Assembly (NCBI GenBank): GCA_029245795.1
Contig: JAQWOP010000024.1
Location: 1-64,000 of the forward strand
Reading direction: 5' to 3'
Length of the DNA stretch: 64,000 nt
From: Hyphomicrobiales bacterium
Lineage (GTDB): Bacteria; Pseudomonadota; Alphaproteobacteria; Rhizobiales; TMED25
The notes under the pieces were generated by a model that did no database searches, was not told the origin of the DNA, and was given only the letters and a program-made list of their open reading frames with translations. The position numbers and the translations under genes were made by a program. Positions 20,364-29,273 of this stretch are shown in pieces (the stretch's first letter is position 1; each line of letters opens with the position of its first letter).

Positions 20364-21817
20364 GTGAATTAATTTTAATATTACCGATCATCCTTCCACT
20401 CATAACTGCTTTAATAATCAAATTTCTCTGGAAGTTTGAACGAATTCGTTATCTAATTTTAATCGCCGGACCTATCCTTAATATTTATTATATCTCTAAA
20501 ATACTAACTCAATTTAATGCTATTCCAATCAAACTAGATTTAATTACAATCCTCTCAGGTTTGAATATTTCACTAGGTATTGAGCCAATAAGTATGATCT
20601 TTTTGCTAATGGTGAACTGCTTATGGCTCATAGCGACAATATATTCTGTTGGATATATGTTATCAAATAATGAGAAAAGGCTAGATAATTTTTTTATGTT
20701 TTTTTCAATATCGATAGCTTGCGCTAATGGTGCAGCATTAGCAGATAATCTATTAACATTATTTATATTTTATGAATTACTGACTTTATCAACATATCCC
20801 TTAGTAACCCATAAAGGGGATGAATTATCAAAAAAATCTGGGAGGACTTATCTCTTAATTTTATTAGGAACATCACTTTGCTTTTTCTTACCAGCAATTA
20901 GCTATGTTTATTTCTTAAGTGGTAGTCTAGATTTTATAGAAAATGGACTTCTTATGACTACTATGGGTGTCAATTCCATAAGTAATCTCCAATTATCAAT
21001 ATTATTAGTCTTATTTATATTTGGAATATCAAAAGCTGCAATTATGCCATTCCATTCATGGTTGCCAGCGGCTATGGTTGCCCCCACTCCCGTCTCAGCA
21101 TTACTTCACGCTGTTGCAGTTGTTAAAGTGGGTGTCTTTAGTATTATAAAAGTTATTGTCTATACTTTTGGAATTGATTTATTATTTGATTTAACAATCG
21201 TTGACTTACTTATCATATTATGTGGATTTACTATTATTGCATCCTCAATAATTGCTATCAAGCAAGATAATTTGAAAAAACTTTTAGCTTATTCAACAAT
21301 AAGTCAATTATCCTACGTCATAATTGCAATCCTTATACTTACACCTTCGGCAATTATTGCCGCAACGCTCCATTTAATAGCTCATGCAATCAGTAAAATA
21401 ACTTTATTCTTTGCAGCAGGTGCTATCTATACTTCAACAGGATATACTAAAATTAGTGAAATGGATGGAATTGGCAGTAGATTGAAAATTGTCATGATTG
21501 GTTTTTCAATCGGAGCTTTATCTCTTATTGGAATGCCAATACTAGGAGGTTTTATTAGTAAATGGTACATAGTCGAATCTGCTTTAGATGCCAACCGATG
21601 GTTTATAATATTAGTAATTGTAATTTCAACATTACTCAATATTGGATATTTTATTCCGATAATATATAAAGTATTCTTTGTAAAGAATACTTCAAAGAAA
21701 GCATTAAAGAAATTACCAATTACTATTAATTTAGCAATATTCTCTTGCTGTATTCTTATTATCCTACTCTTCTTATTTCCCAACTTTTTTATAGAGGTAA
21801 TAAAAAATGAATTCTAA
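20360..21817 (+). CDS. Second MnhD-like (NuoL/M/N-type) subunit
   Basis: IMPFHSWLPAAMVAPTPVSALLHAVAVVKVGVF, LLAYSTISQLSYV, LHLIAHAISKITLFFAAG. Confidence 0.9.
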   Translation: MSELILILPIILPLITALIIKFLWKFERIRYLILIAGPILNIYYISKILTQFNAIPIKLDLITILSGLNISLGIEPISMIFLLMVNCLWLIATIYSVGYMLSNNEKRLDNFFMFFSISIACANGAALADNLLTLFIFYELLTLSTYPLVTHKGDELSKKSGRTYLLILLGTSLCFFLPAISYVYFLSGSLDFIENGLLMTTMGVNSISNLQLSILLVLFIFGISKAAIMPFHSWLPAAMVAPTPVSALLHAVAVVKVGVFSIIKVIVYTFGIDLLFDLTIVDLLIILCGFTIIASSIIAIKQDNLKKLLAYSTISQLSYVIIAILILTPSAIIAATLHLIAHAISKITLFFAAGAIYTSTGYTKISEMDGIGSRLKIVMIGFSIGALSLIGMPILGGFISKWYIVESALDANRWFIILVIVISTLLNIGYFIPIIYKVFFVKNTSKKALKKLPITINLAIFSCCILIILLFLFPNFFIEVIKNEF

Positions 21818-22028
21818 TAAAATTAGAATGCTATGGATCGTCTTTATATCAATTCTAATAATATTATTAATAAGTGATCTTTTTATTCATCGTCATTCAT
21901 ACTTTGAGATTGATGGTCTGTTTGCTTTTCCATCTATCTTTGGATTCTTATCTTGTATTTTGTTAGTAGTTATTTCAAAAATCATAGGTATTTTTTTGAA
22001 AAGGTCGGAGGATTACTATGATAACTAA
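21807..22028 (+). CDS. Small two-TM protein within the antiporter operon (function unknown)
   Basis: 73 aa with two hydrophobic stretches; overlaps the upstream (21807-21817) and downstream (22018-22028) antiporter-like genes. Confidence 0.7.
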   Translation: MNSNKIRMLWIVFISILIILLISDLFIHRHSYFEIDGLFAFPSIFGFLSCILLVVISKIIGIFLKRSEDYYDN

Positions 22029-23697
22029 CTTCCTCTTTCATCCTGGTATTATACTTATTTTATTTGGATTATTTATACCAAAAATAAAGAATAGAGCAAT
22101 CATACCTATTATTCCTATTTTAAGCTTTATAGTCCTACTCTCATATCAAGATGGGATGCAAACTATAATTAACTATCACTCATATGAACTAATTTTTATG
22201 AGTATTGATAAGTTAAGTAGATTATTTTCATTCATTTTTATATTAATCCTTTTTGCAATCTCTATATTTAGTATAAATCAGGATAACCGAAAAGAAATTG
22301 CTTCTGCTTACATCTACGTTGGCGCATCAATCTCAGTTGTTTTATCTGGTGACCTAATAACATTATTTATATTTTGGGAAGTAATGGCAATTGCTTCAAC
22401 AATTATAATTTGGTATGGGTCTCCAAAATCCTATGCGGCAGGAATAAGATACTTATCAATCCATCTTCTTGGAGGAACTATTTTATTAATAGGTATCATA
22501 GGTTACGTCAATACCTCAGGATCTATTGTTTTTTCTTTTATAAATCCAGATAGTATATATGCCTATTTCATATTAGCAGGCTTTCTTATTAATGCGGGAG
22601 CCCCTCCATTTTCAAGTTGGATACCGGACGCATATCCAAGCGCTTCCTGGTCAGGTACAGTTATTCTTTCTGCATTCACTACAAAGACAGCTGTATTTGT
22701 TCTAATCAAAGGTTTTGCTGGCTATGAAATACTTATATATGTAGGTATTTTTATGATTTTCTATGGAATAATATATGCAATCCTCGAAAATGATATGAGA
22801 AGAATACTCTCATACTCAATTGTTAATCAAGTTGGTTTCATGATTGTCGCTGTAGGAGTTGGAACTGAAATAGCAATTAATGGAGCCTCCTCACATGCAT
22901 TCACTCATATAATATATAAAGCTCTATTATTAATGAGTGCGGGTTCTGTTTTTTATATCACCGGCAAAACAAAATGCACAGACTTAGGTGGTTTATATAA
23001 AACAATGCCAATCACTATGATTTGTGGAATTATTGGAGCACTATCTATATCAGCTTTCCCATTTACGTCAGGATTTATATCAAAATCTCTTACAGTCCAA
23101 TCAACAATTTATGAAGATATGAGACTATTATGGTTTCTTCTCACCATGGCATCTGCAGGAGTCTTCTTGCATGCTGGAATAAAATTTCCTTGGTTTGTTT
23201 TTTTTCAAAAAGACGCGAAGTTAAAGGCAAAAGACCCCCCAACTAGTATGAAGATTGCTATGATCTTATTATCATTTCTTTGTATATTTATTGGTGTATT
23301 TCCTGGGCTATTATATTCGATTCTACCTTATAGCGTAAACTATGTTCCATACACTATAGATCATATATCATCACAACTTCAGTTGTTGTTATTTTCAGGT
23401 CTTGCATTCTTTATACTCTTGAAATACTTAAAAAGAACTTTAACAATTACTCTTGATTTTGATTGGTTTTGGAGAAAATTTAGCCAATTAATTATCAATG
23501 AATTTAATTTACATTTAATCAAAAATATTTCAATTAGCTTCAATAAATGCACTAAGTTAATAAATAAAAGTATAGAAACGCTTCATAAGCATAATGGACC
23601 ATCTGGAATATTAGGAAGATCCTGGCCTACAGGAAATATGGCATTATGGACAACCATATTACTCGGTTCTTTCTTACTATTTTATCTATTTTGGTAA
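22018..23697 (+). CDS. Third MnhD/A-like (NuoL/M/N-type) antiporter subunit
   Basis: GAPPFSSWIPDAYPSASWSGTVILSAFTTKTAVFVLIKGF, RRILSYSIVNQVGFMIVAVGVG, C-terminal GPSGILGRSWPTGNMALWTTILLG. Confidence 0.88.
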   Translation: MITNFLFHPGIILILFGLFIPKIKNRAIIPIIPILSFIVLLSYQDGMQTIINYHSYELIFMSIDKLSRLFSFIFILILFAISIFSINQDNRKEIASAYIYVGASISVVLSGDLITLFIFWEVMAIASTIIIWYGSPKSYAAGIRYLSIHLLGGTILLIGIIGYVNTSGSIVFSFINPDSIYAYFILAGFLINAGAPPFSSWIPDAYPSASWSGTVILSAFTTKTAVFVLIKGFAGYEILIYVGIFMIFYGIIYAILENDMRRILSYSIVNQVGFMIVAVGVGTEIAINGASSHAFTHIIYKALLLMSAGSVFYITGKTKCTDLGGLYKTMPITMICGIIGALSISAFPFTSGFISKSLTVQSTIYEDMRLLWFLLTMASAGVFLHAGIKFPWFVFFQKDAKLKAKDPPTSMKIAMILLSFLCIFIGVFPGLLYSILPYSVNYVPYTIDHISSQLQLLLFSGLAFFILLKYLKRTLTITLDFDWFWRKFSQLIINEFNLHLIKNISISFNKCTKLINKSIETLHKHNGPSGILGRSWPTGNMALWTTILLGSFLLFYLFW

Positions 23698-23728
23698 TAT
23701 GTTATAATAAAAAAAGTAAGGTTTTAAA

Positions 23729-24106
23729 ATGAGTAAATGGAAAAATATTTTAACTGATATACAATATCATATAACAAGAGAGTCTGGGACTGAAAGTCCC
23801 TTTACAGGCCCTCATCTAAATGAAAAACGTGACGGTGTTTATCAATGTATCTGCTGTAATTCAGAATTATTTAATGCTAAACATAAATTTGACTCAGGTT
23901 CAGGATGGCCAAGTTTTTTTGACACAGATAATAAAAAAAATATTGATGAGAAAGATGATCATAGTTTGTTAATGAAACGTACAGAAGTCAAATGTAGAGA
24001 TTGCGATGCTCATTTAGGTCACTTATTTGAAGATGGTCCAATGCCAACTGGTCTAAGGTATTGTATAAATGGAAATGCCCTTAATTTTGAAGAAAAGGAT
24101 AAGTAA
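23729..24106 (+). CDS. msrB: Peptide-methionine (R)-S-oxide reductase
   Basis: TERSGTESPFTG-like start, CxxC pairs, FDSGSGWPSFF, HLGHLFEDGPMPTGLRYCINGNAL. Confidence 0.95.
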   Translation: MSKWKNILTDIQYHITRESGTESPFTGPHLNEKRDGVYQCICCNSELFNAKHKFDSGSGWPSFFDTDNKKNIDEKDDHSLLMKRTEVKCRDCDAHLGHLFEDGPMPTGLRYCINGNALNFEEKDK

Positions 24107-24112
24107 AAAAAG

Positions 24113-25309
24113 ATGTCAGATCATGAAATAAATATTCAACCTGATCCTGATTGGAAAGATATCCTTGGAATTGAAGATGATCTCACAACAGAAGAGAAAC
24201 TTGTTCAGAAAACTGCATATGATTATTCATCTCAAGAACTATTCCCTCGAGTTAAAGAGGCCTTTAAGAATGAAATTTTTGATAAATCTATTATTAATGA
24301 GCTTGGTAAGTTAGGTTTAATAGCCCCAACTATTTCTACTAAATACGGTGGATCTGAATTAAATAATGTATGTTATGGGCTAATTGCCTATGAAATTGAA
24401 AAAGTGGACTCTGGATATCGTTCTGTAATGAGTGTCCAAAGTTCACTTGTCATTCATCCGATATACGAATTTGGATCTGAGAAACAAAAAAGTGAATATA
24501 TTCCAGAACTGATTAAGGGGAATCTGATTGGTTGTTTTGGGTTAACCGAACCAAATCATGGATCAGATCCATCAAGCATGCAAACAACTGCCAGAAAAGT
24601 TGATAGAGGATGGTCAATAAGTGGTACAAAAACTTGGATTACAAATGCTCCCATCGCAGATATTGCCATAATATGGGCAAAGACGGATGAAAATATTCTA
24701 AGAGGTTTTATCTTAGATAGAAATAAACACGATTTTGCAACAGCTAAAATAGATGGGAAGTTTTCGCTCAGAACATCAGAAACTGGTGAAATCCATATGG
24801 ATGAAACATTTATTTCTGATGATTGCATCCTTCCAAATGTCGTGGGTCTAAAAGGTCCATTTTCATGCCTCAATAAAGCAAGATATGGCATCGCCTGGGG
24901 AACAATTGGCTCGGCTGAATTTTGTTGGCATAGCGCAAGAGAATATGCTCTTAACAGAAATCAATTTAATCGACCGATTGCAAGTAACCAGCTAATTCAG
25001 AAAGATTTAGTTGATTTTCAAACGCAAATAACACTTGGAAAACTTGCAGTACTTAAGCTTGGTAGAGAAATGGATAAGAGAAATATAAATCCAGCAGCCA
25101 TATCACTAATGAAAAGAAATAATTGTCAAATTGCTCTGGATATTGCCAGAAAATCAAGAGATATCTTAGGTGGCAATGGTATATCTAACGATTATCATAT
25201 CATTCGACATTTATTGAACCTTGAAACTGTTAATACATACGAAGGCACAGCAAATATTCATACACTGATCCTTGGAAGATCCCAAACAGGTATTCAAGCA
25301 TTTTCTTAA
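24113..25309 (+). CDS. gcdH: Acyl-CoA dehydrogenase, glutaryl-CoA dehydrogenase type
   Basis: GCFGLTEPNHGSDPSSMQTTARKVDRGWSISGTKTWITNAPIADIAIIWAKTD; LETVNTYEGTANIHTLILGRSQTGIQAF. Confidence 0.88.
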   Translation: MSDHEINIQPDPDWKDILGIEDDLTTEEKLVQKTAYDYSSQELFPRVKEAFKNEIFDKSIINELGKLGLIAPTISTKYGGSELNNVCYGLIAYEIEKVDSGYRSVMSVQSSLVIHPIYEFGSEKQKSEYIPELIKGNLIGCFGLTEPNHGSDPSSMQTTARKVDRGWSISGTKTWITNAPIADIAIIWAKTDENILRGFILDRNKHDFATAKIDGKFSLRTSETGEIHMDETFISDDCILPNVVGLKGPFSCLNKARYGIAWGTIGSAEFCWHSAREYALNRNQFNRPIASNQLIQKDLVDFQTQITLGKLAVLKLGREMDKRNINPAAISLMKRNNCQIALDIARKSRDILGGNGISNDYHIIRHLLNLETVNTYEGTANIHTLILGRSQTGIQAFS

Positions 25310-25414
25310 TTTTAAATATCAAATATAAAAATATTTTGATTTAAATTAACTTATTTAAATGATACTATTCTGTATAATAAAAGCTATAAAATAAAAAAAA
25401 TGGAGATAAAAAAA

Positions 25415-26011
25415 ATGGCATTTGAATTACCTGACTTACCTTACTCACATGATGCACTCGCACCATATATGTCTGCAGAAACACTAGAATTCCATCATGA
25501 CAAACATCATCTGGCATATGTGACAAATGGTAATAATCTGCTAGCTGAGTCAGATCTTTCAGGAGAAACACTTGAAAATATTATCATAAAATCCCACGGA
25601 AAAAACCCAGGATTATTTAATAATGCTGCACAACATTATAACCATCTTCATTTTTGGAAAATGATGAAACCAAATGGTTCAAATAATATCCCTTCAAATC
25701 TTGAAAAGAAAATAAATGAAGATCTTGGTGGTATAGAAAAATTAAAAGCTGATTTTATAAATGCAGGTGTAACGCAATTCGGTTCAGGCTGGTGCTGGAT
25801 AGAAGCTAAAAATGGAACACTCAGTATTTCAAAAACAGCTAATGGAGAAAATCCACTTATTAACGGAGCCTCTCCAATTTTAGGATGCGATGTCTGGGAA
25901 CACTCTTATTATATTGATTACAGAAATGCTAGACCAAAATATCTTGAAGCTTGGTTTGATAATCTAATTAATTGGGAATATGTTGCAGAACTATTTGAAG
26001 CATCCATATAA
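25415..26011 (+). CDS. sodB: Superoxide dismutase (Fe/Mn family)
   Basis: MAFELPDLPYSHDALAPYMSAETLEFHHDKHHLAYV, GCDVWEHSYYIDYRNARPKYLEAW. Start moved to the inner ATG at 25415; the ORF track begins at 25400. Confidence 0.95.
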   Translation: MAFELPDLPYSHDALAPYMSAETLEFHHDKHHLAYVTNGNNLLAESDLSGETLENIIIKSHGKNPGLFNNAAQHYNHLHFWKMMKPNGSNNIPSNLEKKINEDLGGIEKLKADFINAGVTQFGSGWCWIEAKNGTLSISKTANGENPLINGASPILGCDVWEHSYYIDYRNARPKYLEAWFDNLINWEYVAELFEASI

Positions 26012-26043
26012 CAAAATAATACAAGAAATATTTTAAAAGAATT

Positions 26044-26078
26044 ACCCTTTGTTGCATAATAAAGGGTTTTTTTTTGTT
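26044..26078 (+). terminator. Rho-independent terminator-like hairpin after sodB
   Basis: ACCCTTT-gttgcataat-AAAGGGT followed by a long T run. Confidence 0.8.
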
Positions 26079-26223
26079 TTTTTTAATAATATAATTGAAT
26101 GATATCAATTATTTACATATTCAATTAACAGATAATTCTTTCCAGCGGTACTCTTTAAATTAAAAGTATGTTACAGTAGCGGTCTTACTTAATGGATAAA
26201 TATAATAATAAGATAGGAAAATT

Positions 26224-27240
26224 ATGAAGAAATATATGATGCCATTGGTCGTGGTAATATTAATAGTTGCTGGTATTTACATAAATAATCTCGTAAAAGA
26301 TGATACGAAACTAGCAGACTGTGGTGATATTACTATAGCTAATATGAATTGGGCTTCTGCACAAGCAATAGCCGAAATAGACAAGATAATTTTAACGCAT
26401 GGATACAATTGTAACGTTGAACTTGTTCCTGGCGATACAATGCCAACATTTACATCAATGAATGAAAAAGGGGAACCTGATGTTGCACCTGAACTATGGT
26501 CTAACTCATTAAGAATTCCTCTTGATGCCGCAAAAGAAGAAGGAAGGCTTATCGCAAGTAACGTATTTTCTCAAGGTGGAGAAGAAGGTTGGTTCATACC
26601 AGAAGCAACATTGACAGCAAACCCAGAATTAAAAACATGGGAAGATGTTATAGCTCGTCCAGACTTATTTCCAAATCCAGAGAATCCTGAAAGAGGTGCT
26701 TTAATTGGCTGTCCTGCAGGATGGGCATGTCAGATCATTAACCAAAACTTATATAAAGCTTATGATATGGAAGCAAAAGGTTGGGACTTAGTTGACCCAG
26801 GTTCATCAGCCGGATTGGATGCTGTAATAAATAAAGCAGTTAATGATGGTGATAGTATTCTTACCTATTATTGGGCTCCTACAGCAATTCTTGGAAAGTT
26901 ACCAATGTATATGCTCGAACCAAATGTTGAACATGATAAAAACGAATGGGAAAGCTGTACCGGTGTTGCCGATTGTGCTAATCCAAAAGTTAATGCATGG
27001 GGATTTTCATTTGTTGAAACTGTAGTGACAGACAACTTTGCTCAAGAAGCATCTGTTGGACTAGATTACATAACTAACAGATCATTTGGAAATGCTGCTT
27101 TGAATACACTTCTAGCATGGATGTCAGATAATCAAGCAACCGGTGAAGAGGCTGCAATTTATTACCTCCAAAACAACCAAGATGACTGGTCTAGTTGGGT
27201 ATCTGAAGATGTTAAAGAGGCCGTACTTTCAGCTCTTTAA
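26224..27240 (+). CDS. proX: Glycine betaine/proline-type ABC transporter substrate-binding protein
   Basis: Signal anchor, ITIANMNWASAQAIAEIDKIIL, VAPELWSNS, YYWAPTAIL; followed by proW and proV. Confidence 0.87.
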   Translation: MKKYMMPLVVVILIVAGIYINNLVKDDTKLADCGDITIANMNWASAQAIAEIDKIILTHGYNCNVELVPGDTMPTFTSMNEKGEPDVAPELWSNSLRIPLDAAKEEGRLIASNVFSQGGEEGWFIPEATLTANPELKTWEDVIARPDLFPNPENPERGALIGCPAGWACQIINQNLYKAYDMEAKGWDLVDPGSSAGLDAVINKAVNDGDSILTYYWAPTAILGKLPMYMLEPNVEHDKNEWESCTGVADCANPKVNAWGFSFVETVVTDNFAQEASVGLDYITNRSFGNAALNTLLAWMSDNQATGEEAAIYYLQNNQDDWSSWVSEDVKEAVLSAL

Positions 27241-27252
27241 AATAAAAATAAA

Positions 27253-27287
27253 ACCCTTAAAAAGGAAGTTGTTTCCTTTTTAAGGGT
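27253..27287 (+). terminator. Perfect 15-bp stem, 5-nt loop hairpin between proX and proW (no T tract)
   Basis: ACCCTTAAAAAGGAA-gttgt-TTCCTTTTTAAGGGT. Confidence 0.6.
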
Positions 27288-27305
27288 ATTAATAAATCAA
27301 TATAT

Positions 27306-28196
27306 ATGTCATTTATTACAGAATTTCCAACAATAGATACTGAGACCCTAAGGTCCATAAAAAAATCTATTGATGCCGGATTTAAAGCATTTTCAAGAAC
27401 TTATGGAGATAATATTGAGACTTTATTCAATCCAATAAGGTTCTTTCTAATTGAGTCCGAAAAATTTCTTACAAATACTCCCTGGCTAATTATATTAACA
27501 ATAATAGGAATTATTGCGTGGTTAGGATCTAGAAATCTTAAAGTTGTTGGTTCTGTCTTAATAATTTTACTATTAATTGGTTATCTTGATATGTGGGATA
27601 ATACAATGAAGACTATCTCAATGACATTTGTTGCCGCTACAATGGCCATTACATTTGGAATTCCTCTTGGAATTTTGATGGCCAAATCTAACCTAATACA
27701 AAAGATCATGAACCCTGTTCTTGATGTAATGCAAACAATGCCAAGTTTTGTATATCTTATTCCAGTTGTTATGTTATTGGGTATAGGGAAGGTTCCCGGC
27801 TTAATAGCAGTTGTAGTTTACTCAATACCTCCAATTATCAGGTTAACAAATCTTGGAATAAGATTAGTTAATAAATCTGTCATTGAAGCTGCAGACTCCT
27901 ATGGAGCCTCTAATACACAAAAACTAATCCATATCCAAATTCCACTTGCTTTACCCACAATCATGGCAGGAATCAATCAAACAATTATGCTCGCTCTATC
28001 AATGGTTGTTATTGCGTCTATGATTGGTGTGACAGGTCTTGGCCAGCCAGTTCTAATGGCTATACAAAATCAATATTTTACACTTGGTATATTTAATGGA
28101 TTTGCAATTGTAGGGATTGCAATAGTATTTGATAGGGTAAGTCAAGCATACGGAAAACGAATCCAAGAAAGCCATGGGATTGCCGATGAAAAGTAA
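27306..28196 (+). CDS. proW: Glycine betaine/proline-type ABC transporter permease
   Basis: TFGIPLGILMAKSN, DVMQTMPSFVYLIPVVMLLGIGKVPGLIAVVVYSIPPIIRLTNLGIR, VIASMIGVTGLGQPVL. Confidence 0.93.
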   Translation: MSFITEFPTIDTETLRSIKKSIDAGFKAFSRTYGDNIETLFNPIRFFLIESEKFLTNTPWLIILTIIGIIAWLGSRNLKVVGSVLIILLLIGYLDMWDNTMKTISMTFVAATMAITFGIPLGILMAKSNLIQKIMNPVLDVMQTMPSFVYLIPVVMLLGIGKVPGLIAVVVYSIPPIIRLTNLGIRLVNKSVIEAADSYGASNTQKLIHIQIPLALPTIMAGINQTIMLALSMVVIASMIGVTGLGQPVLMAIQNQYFTLGIFNGFAIVGIAIVFDRVSQAYGKRIQESHGIADEK

Positions 28197-29223
28197 GCCC
28201 TATATTAGTTTAAAAAATGTTTCAAAGGTATTTGGTAAAAACTCTCAGGATATAATAGACCTTGTTTTAAATGATATAGATAAAACAACACTTCAAAATG
28301 ACTATAATCATATAATTGGGCTTCAAAATATAAGTATTGATATACCAAAAAATAAAATACAGGTTTTCATGGGGTTATCCGGCTCTGGAAAATCAACTTT
28401 AATTCGTCATCTCAATCAGCTTATTCGTCCAACCTATGGTGAAATTATAATCGATGGCGTTGATGTAACAAAATTAAATTATAAAGAACTAATTCCTTTT
28501 AGACGAAAAAATTTTGCTATGGTATTTCAAAAATTTGCCCTCTTACCTCATAGAACAGTTCTTTCTAATACATATTTCGGTTTACAAATCAAAGGTATTA
28601 AAGGTAAAGAACTAGAAGATACAGCGATGTATTGGATTGAAAAGGTTGGTCTGGAAGGATTCGAAAATTACCACCCAAATCAACTTTCTGGTGGTATGCA
28701 ACAAAGAGTTGGAATAGCAAGGGCATTGGCCAATGATGCCCCAATAATATTAATGGATGAACCTTTCTCAGCACTTGATCCGCTTATAAGAATCGAAATG
28801 CAAGAAATGTTAATCAATCTTCAAAAAGAGTTGAAGAAAACAATTATCTTTATAACTCATGACCTTGATGAAGCCCTTAAACTAGGTGACAATATATCAA
28901 TACTAAGAGATGGAAGAATAATACAATCAGGAACCGGACAAGATATAATTCTAAATCCACGTGACTCATATATTACTAATTTTACTGCTCAAGTTAATAG
29001 AGGTAGAGTTGTTGAATGTGGAAAAATAATGAAAAAAATAGCAAAAAAAACCATCTCCGAAATCACTATTGAAAAAAATATGAAATTAGAAGATGTTGCA
29101 AGACTAATGATATCAAATGACATAACAGAAATTGATGTAACTAATTCTAAAAAAAGTTACATAGGCTCCGTTACATTAAATGATGTTATTTCATCAATGA
29201 TAAATCCTATTGATGATCAGTGA
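28174..29223 (+). CDS. proV: Glycine betaine/proline-type ABC transporter ATP-binding protein with a C-terminal CBS-like region
   Basis: Walker A GLSGSGKST, LSGGMQQRVGIARALA, Walker B IILMDEPFSALDPL. The start may be the inner ATG at 28186. Confidence 0.94.
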   Translation: MGLPMKSKPYISLKNVSKVFGKNSQDIIDLVLNDIDKTTLQNDYNHIIGLQNISIDIPKNKIQVFMGLSGSGKSTLIRHLNQLIRPTYGEIIIDGVDVTKLNYKELIPFRRKNFAMVFQKFALLPHRTVLSNTYFGLQIKGIKGKELEDTAMYWIEKVGLEGFENYHPNQLSGGMQQRVGIARALANDAPIILMDEPFSALDPLIRIEMQEMLINLQKELKKTIIFITHDLDEALKLGDNISILRDGRIIQSGTGQDIILNPRDSYITNFTAQVNRGRVVECGKIMKKIAKKTISEITIEKNMKLEDVARLMISNDITEIDVTNSKKSYIGSVTLNDVISSMINPIDDQ

Positions 29224-29226
29224 AAT

Positions 29227-29250
29227 ATGATATAGCTTGTGCTATATCAT
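29227..29250 (+). terminator. Perfect 10-bp stem, 4-nt loop hairpin after proV
   Basis: ATGATATAGC-ttgt-GCTATATCAT; no clear T tract. Confidence 0.5.
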
Positions 29251-29273
29251 ATATATCTTAAGCTAAATTCTTA

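Noticed and set aside
21427-21783. 118-aa minus-strand ORF
   Set aside because: Antisense to the second mnhD-like gene; composition reflects the membrane-protein codons opposite it.
24556-24891. 111-aa minus-strand ORF
   Set aside because: Antisense shadow of the acyl-CoA dehydrogenase.
26144-26184. Repeated agcggt(a/c)..ctt element upstream of proX
   Set aside because: Only six to seven matching bases; too short to support as an operator by eye.
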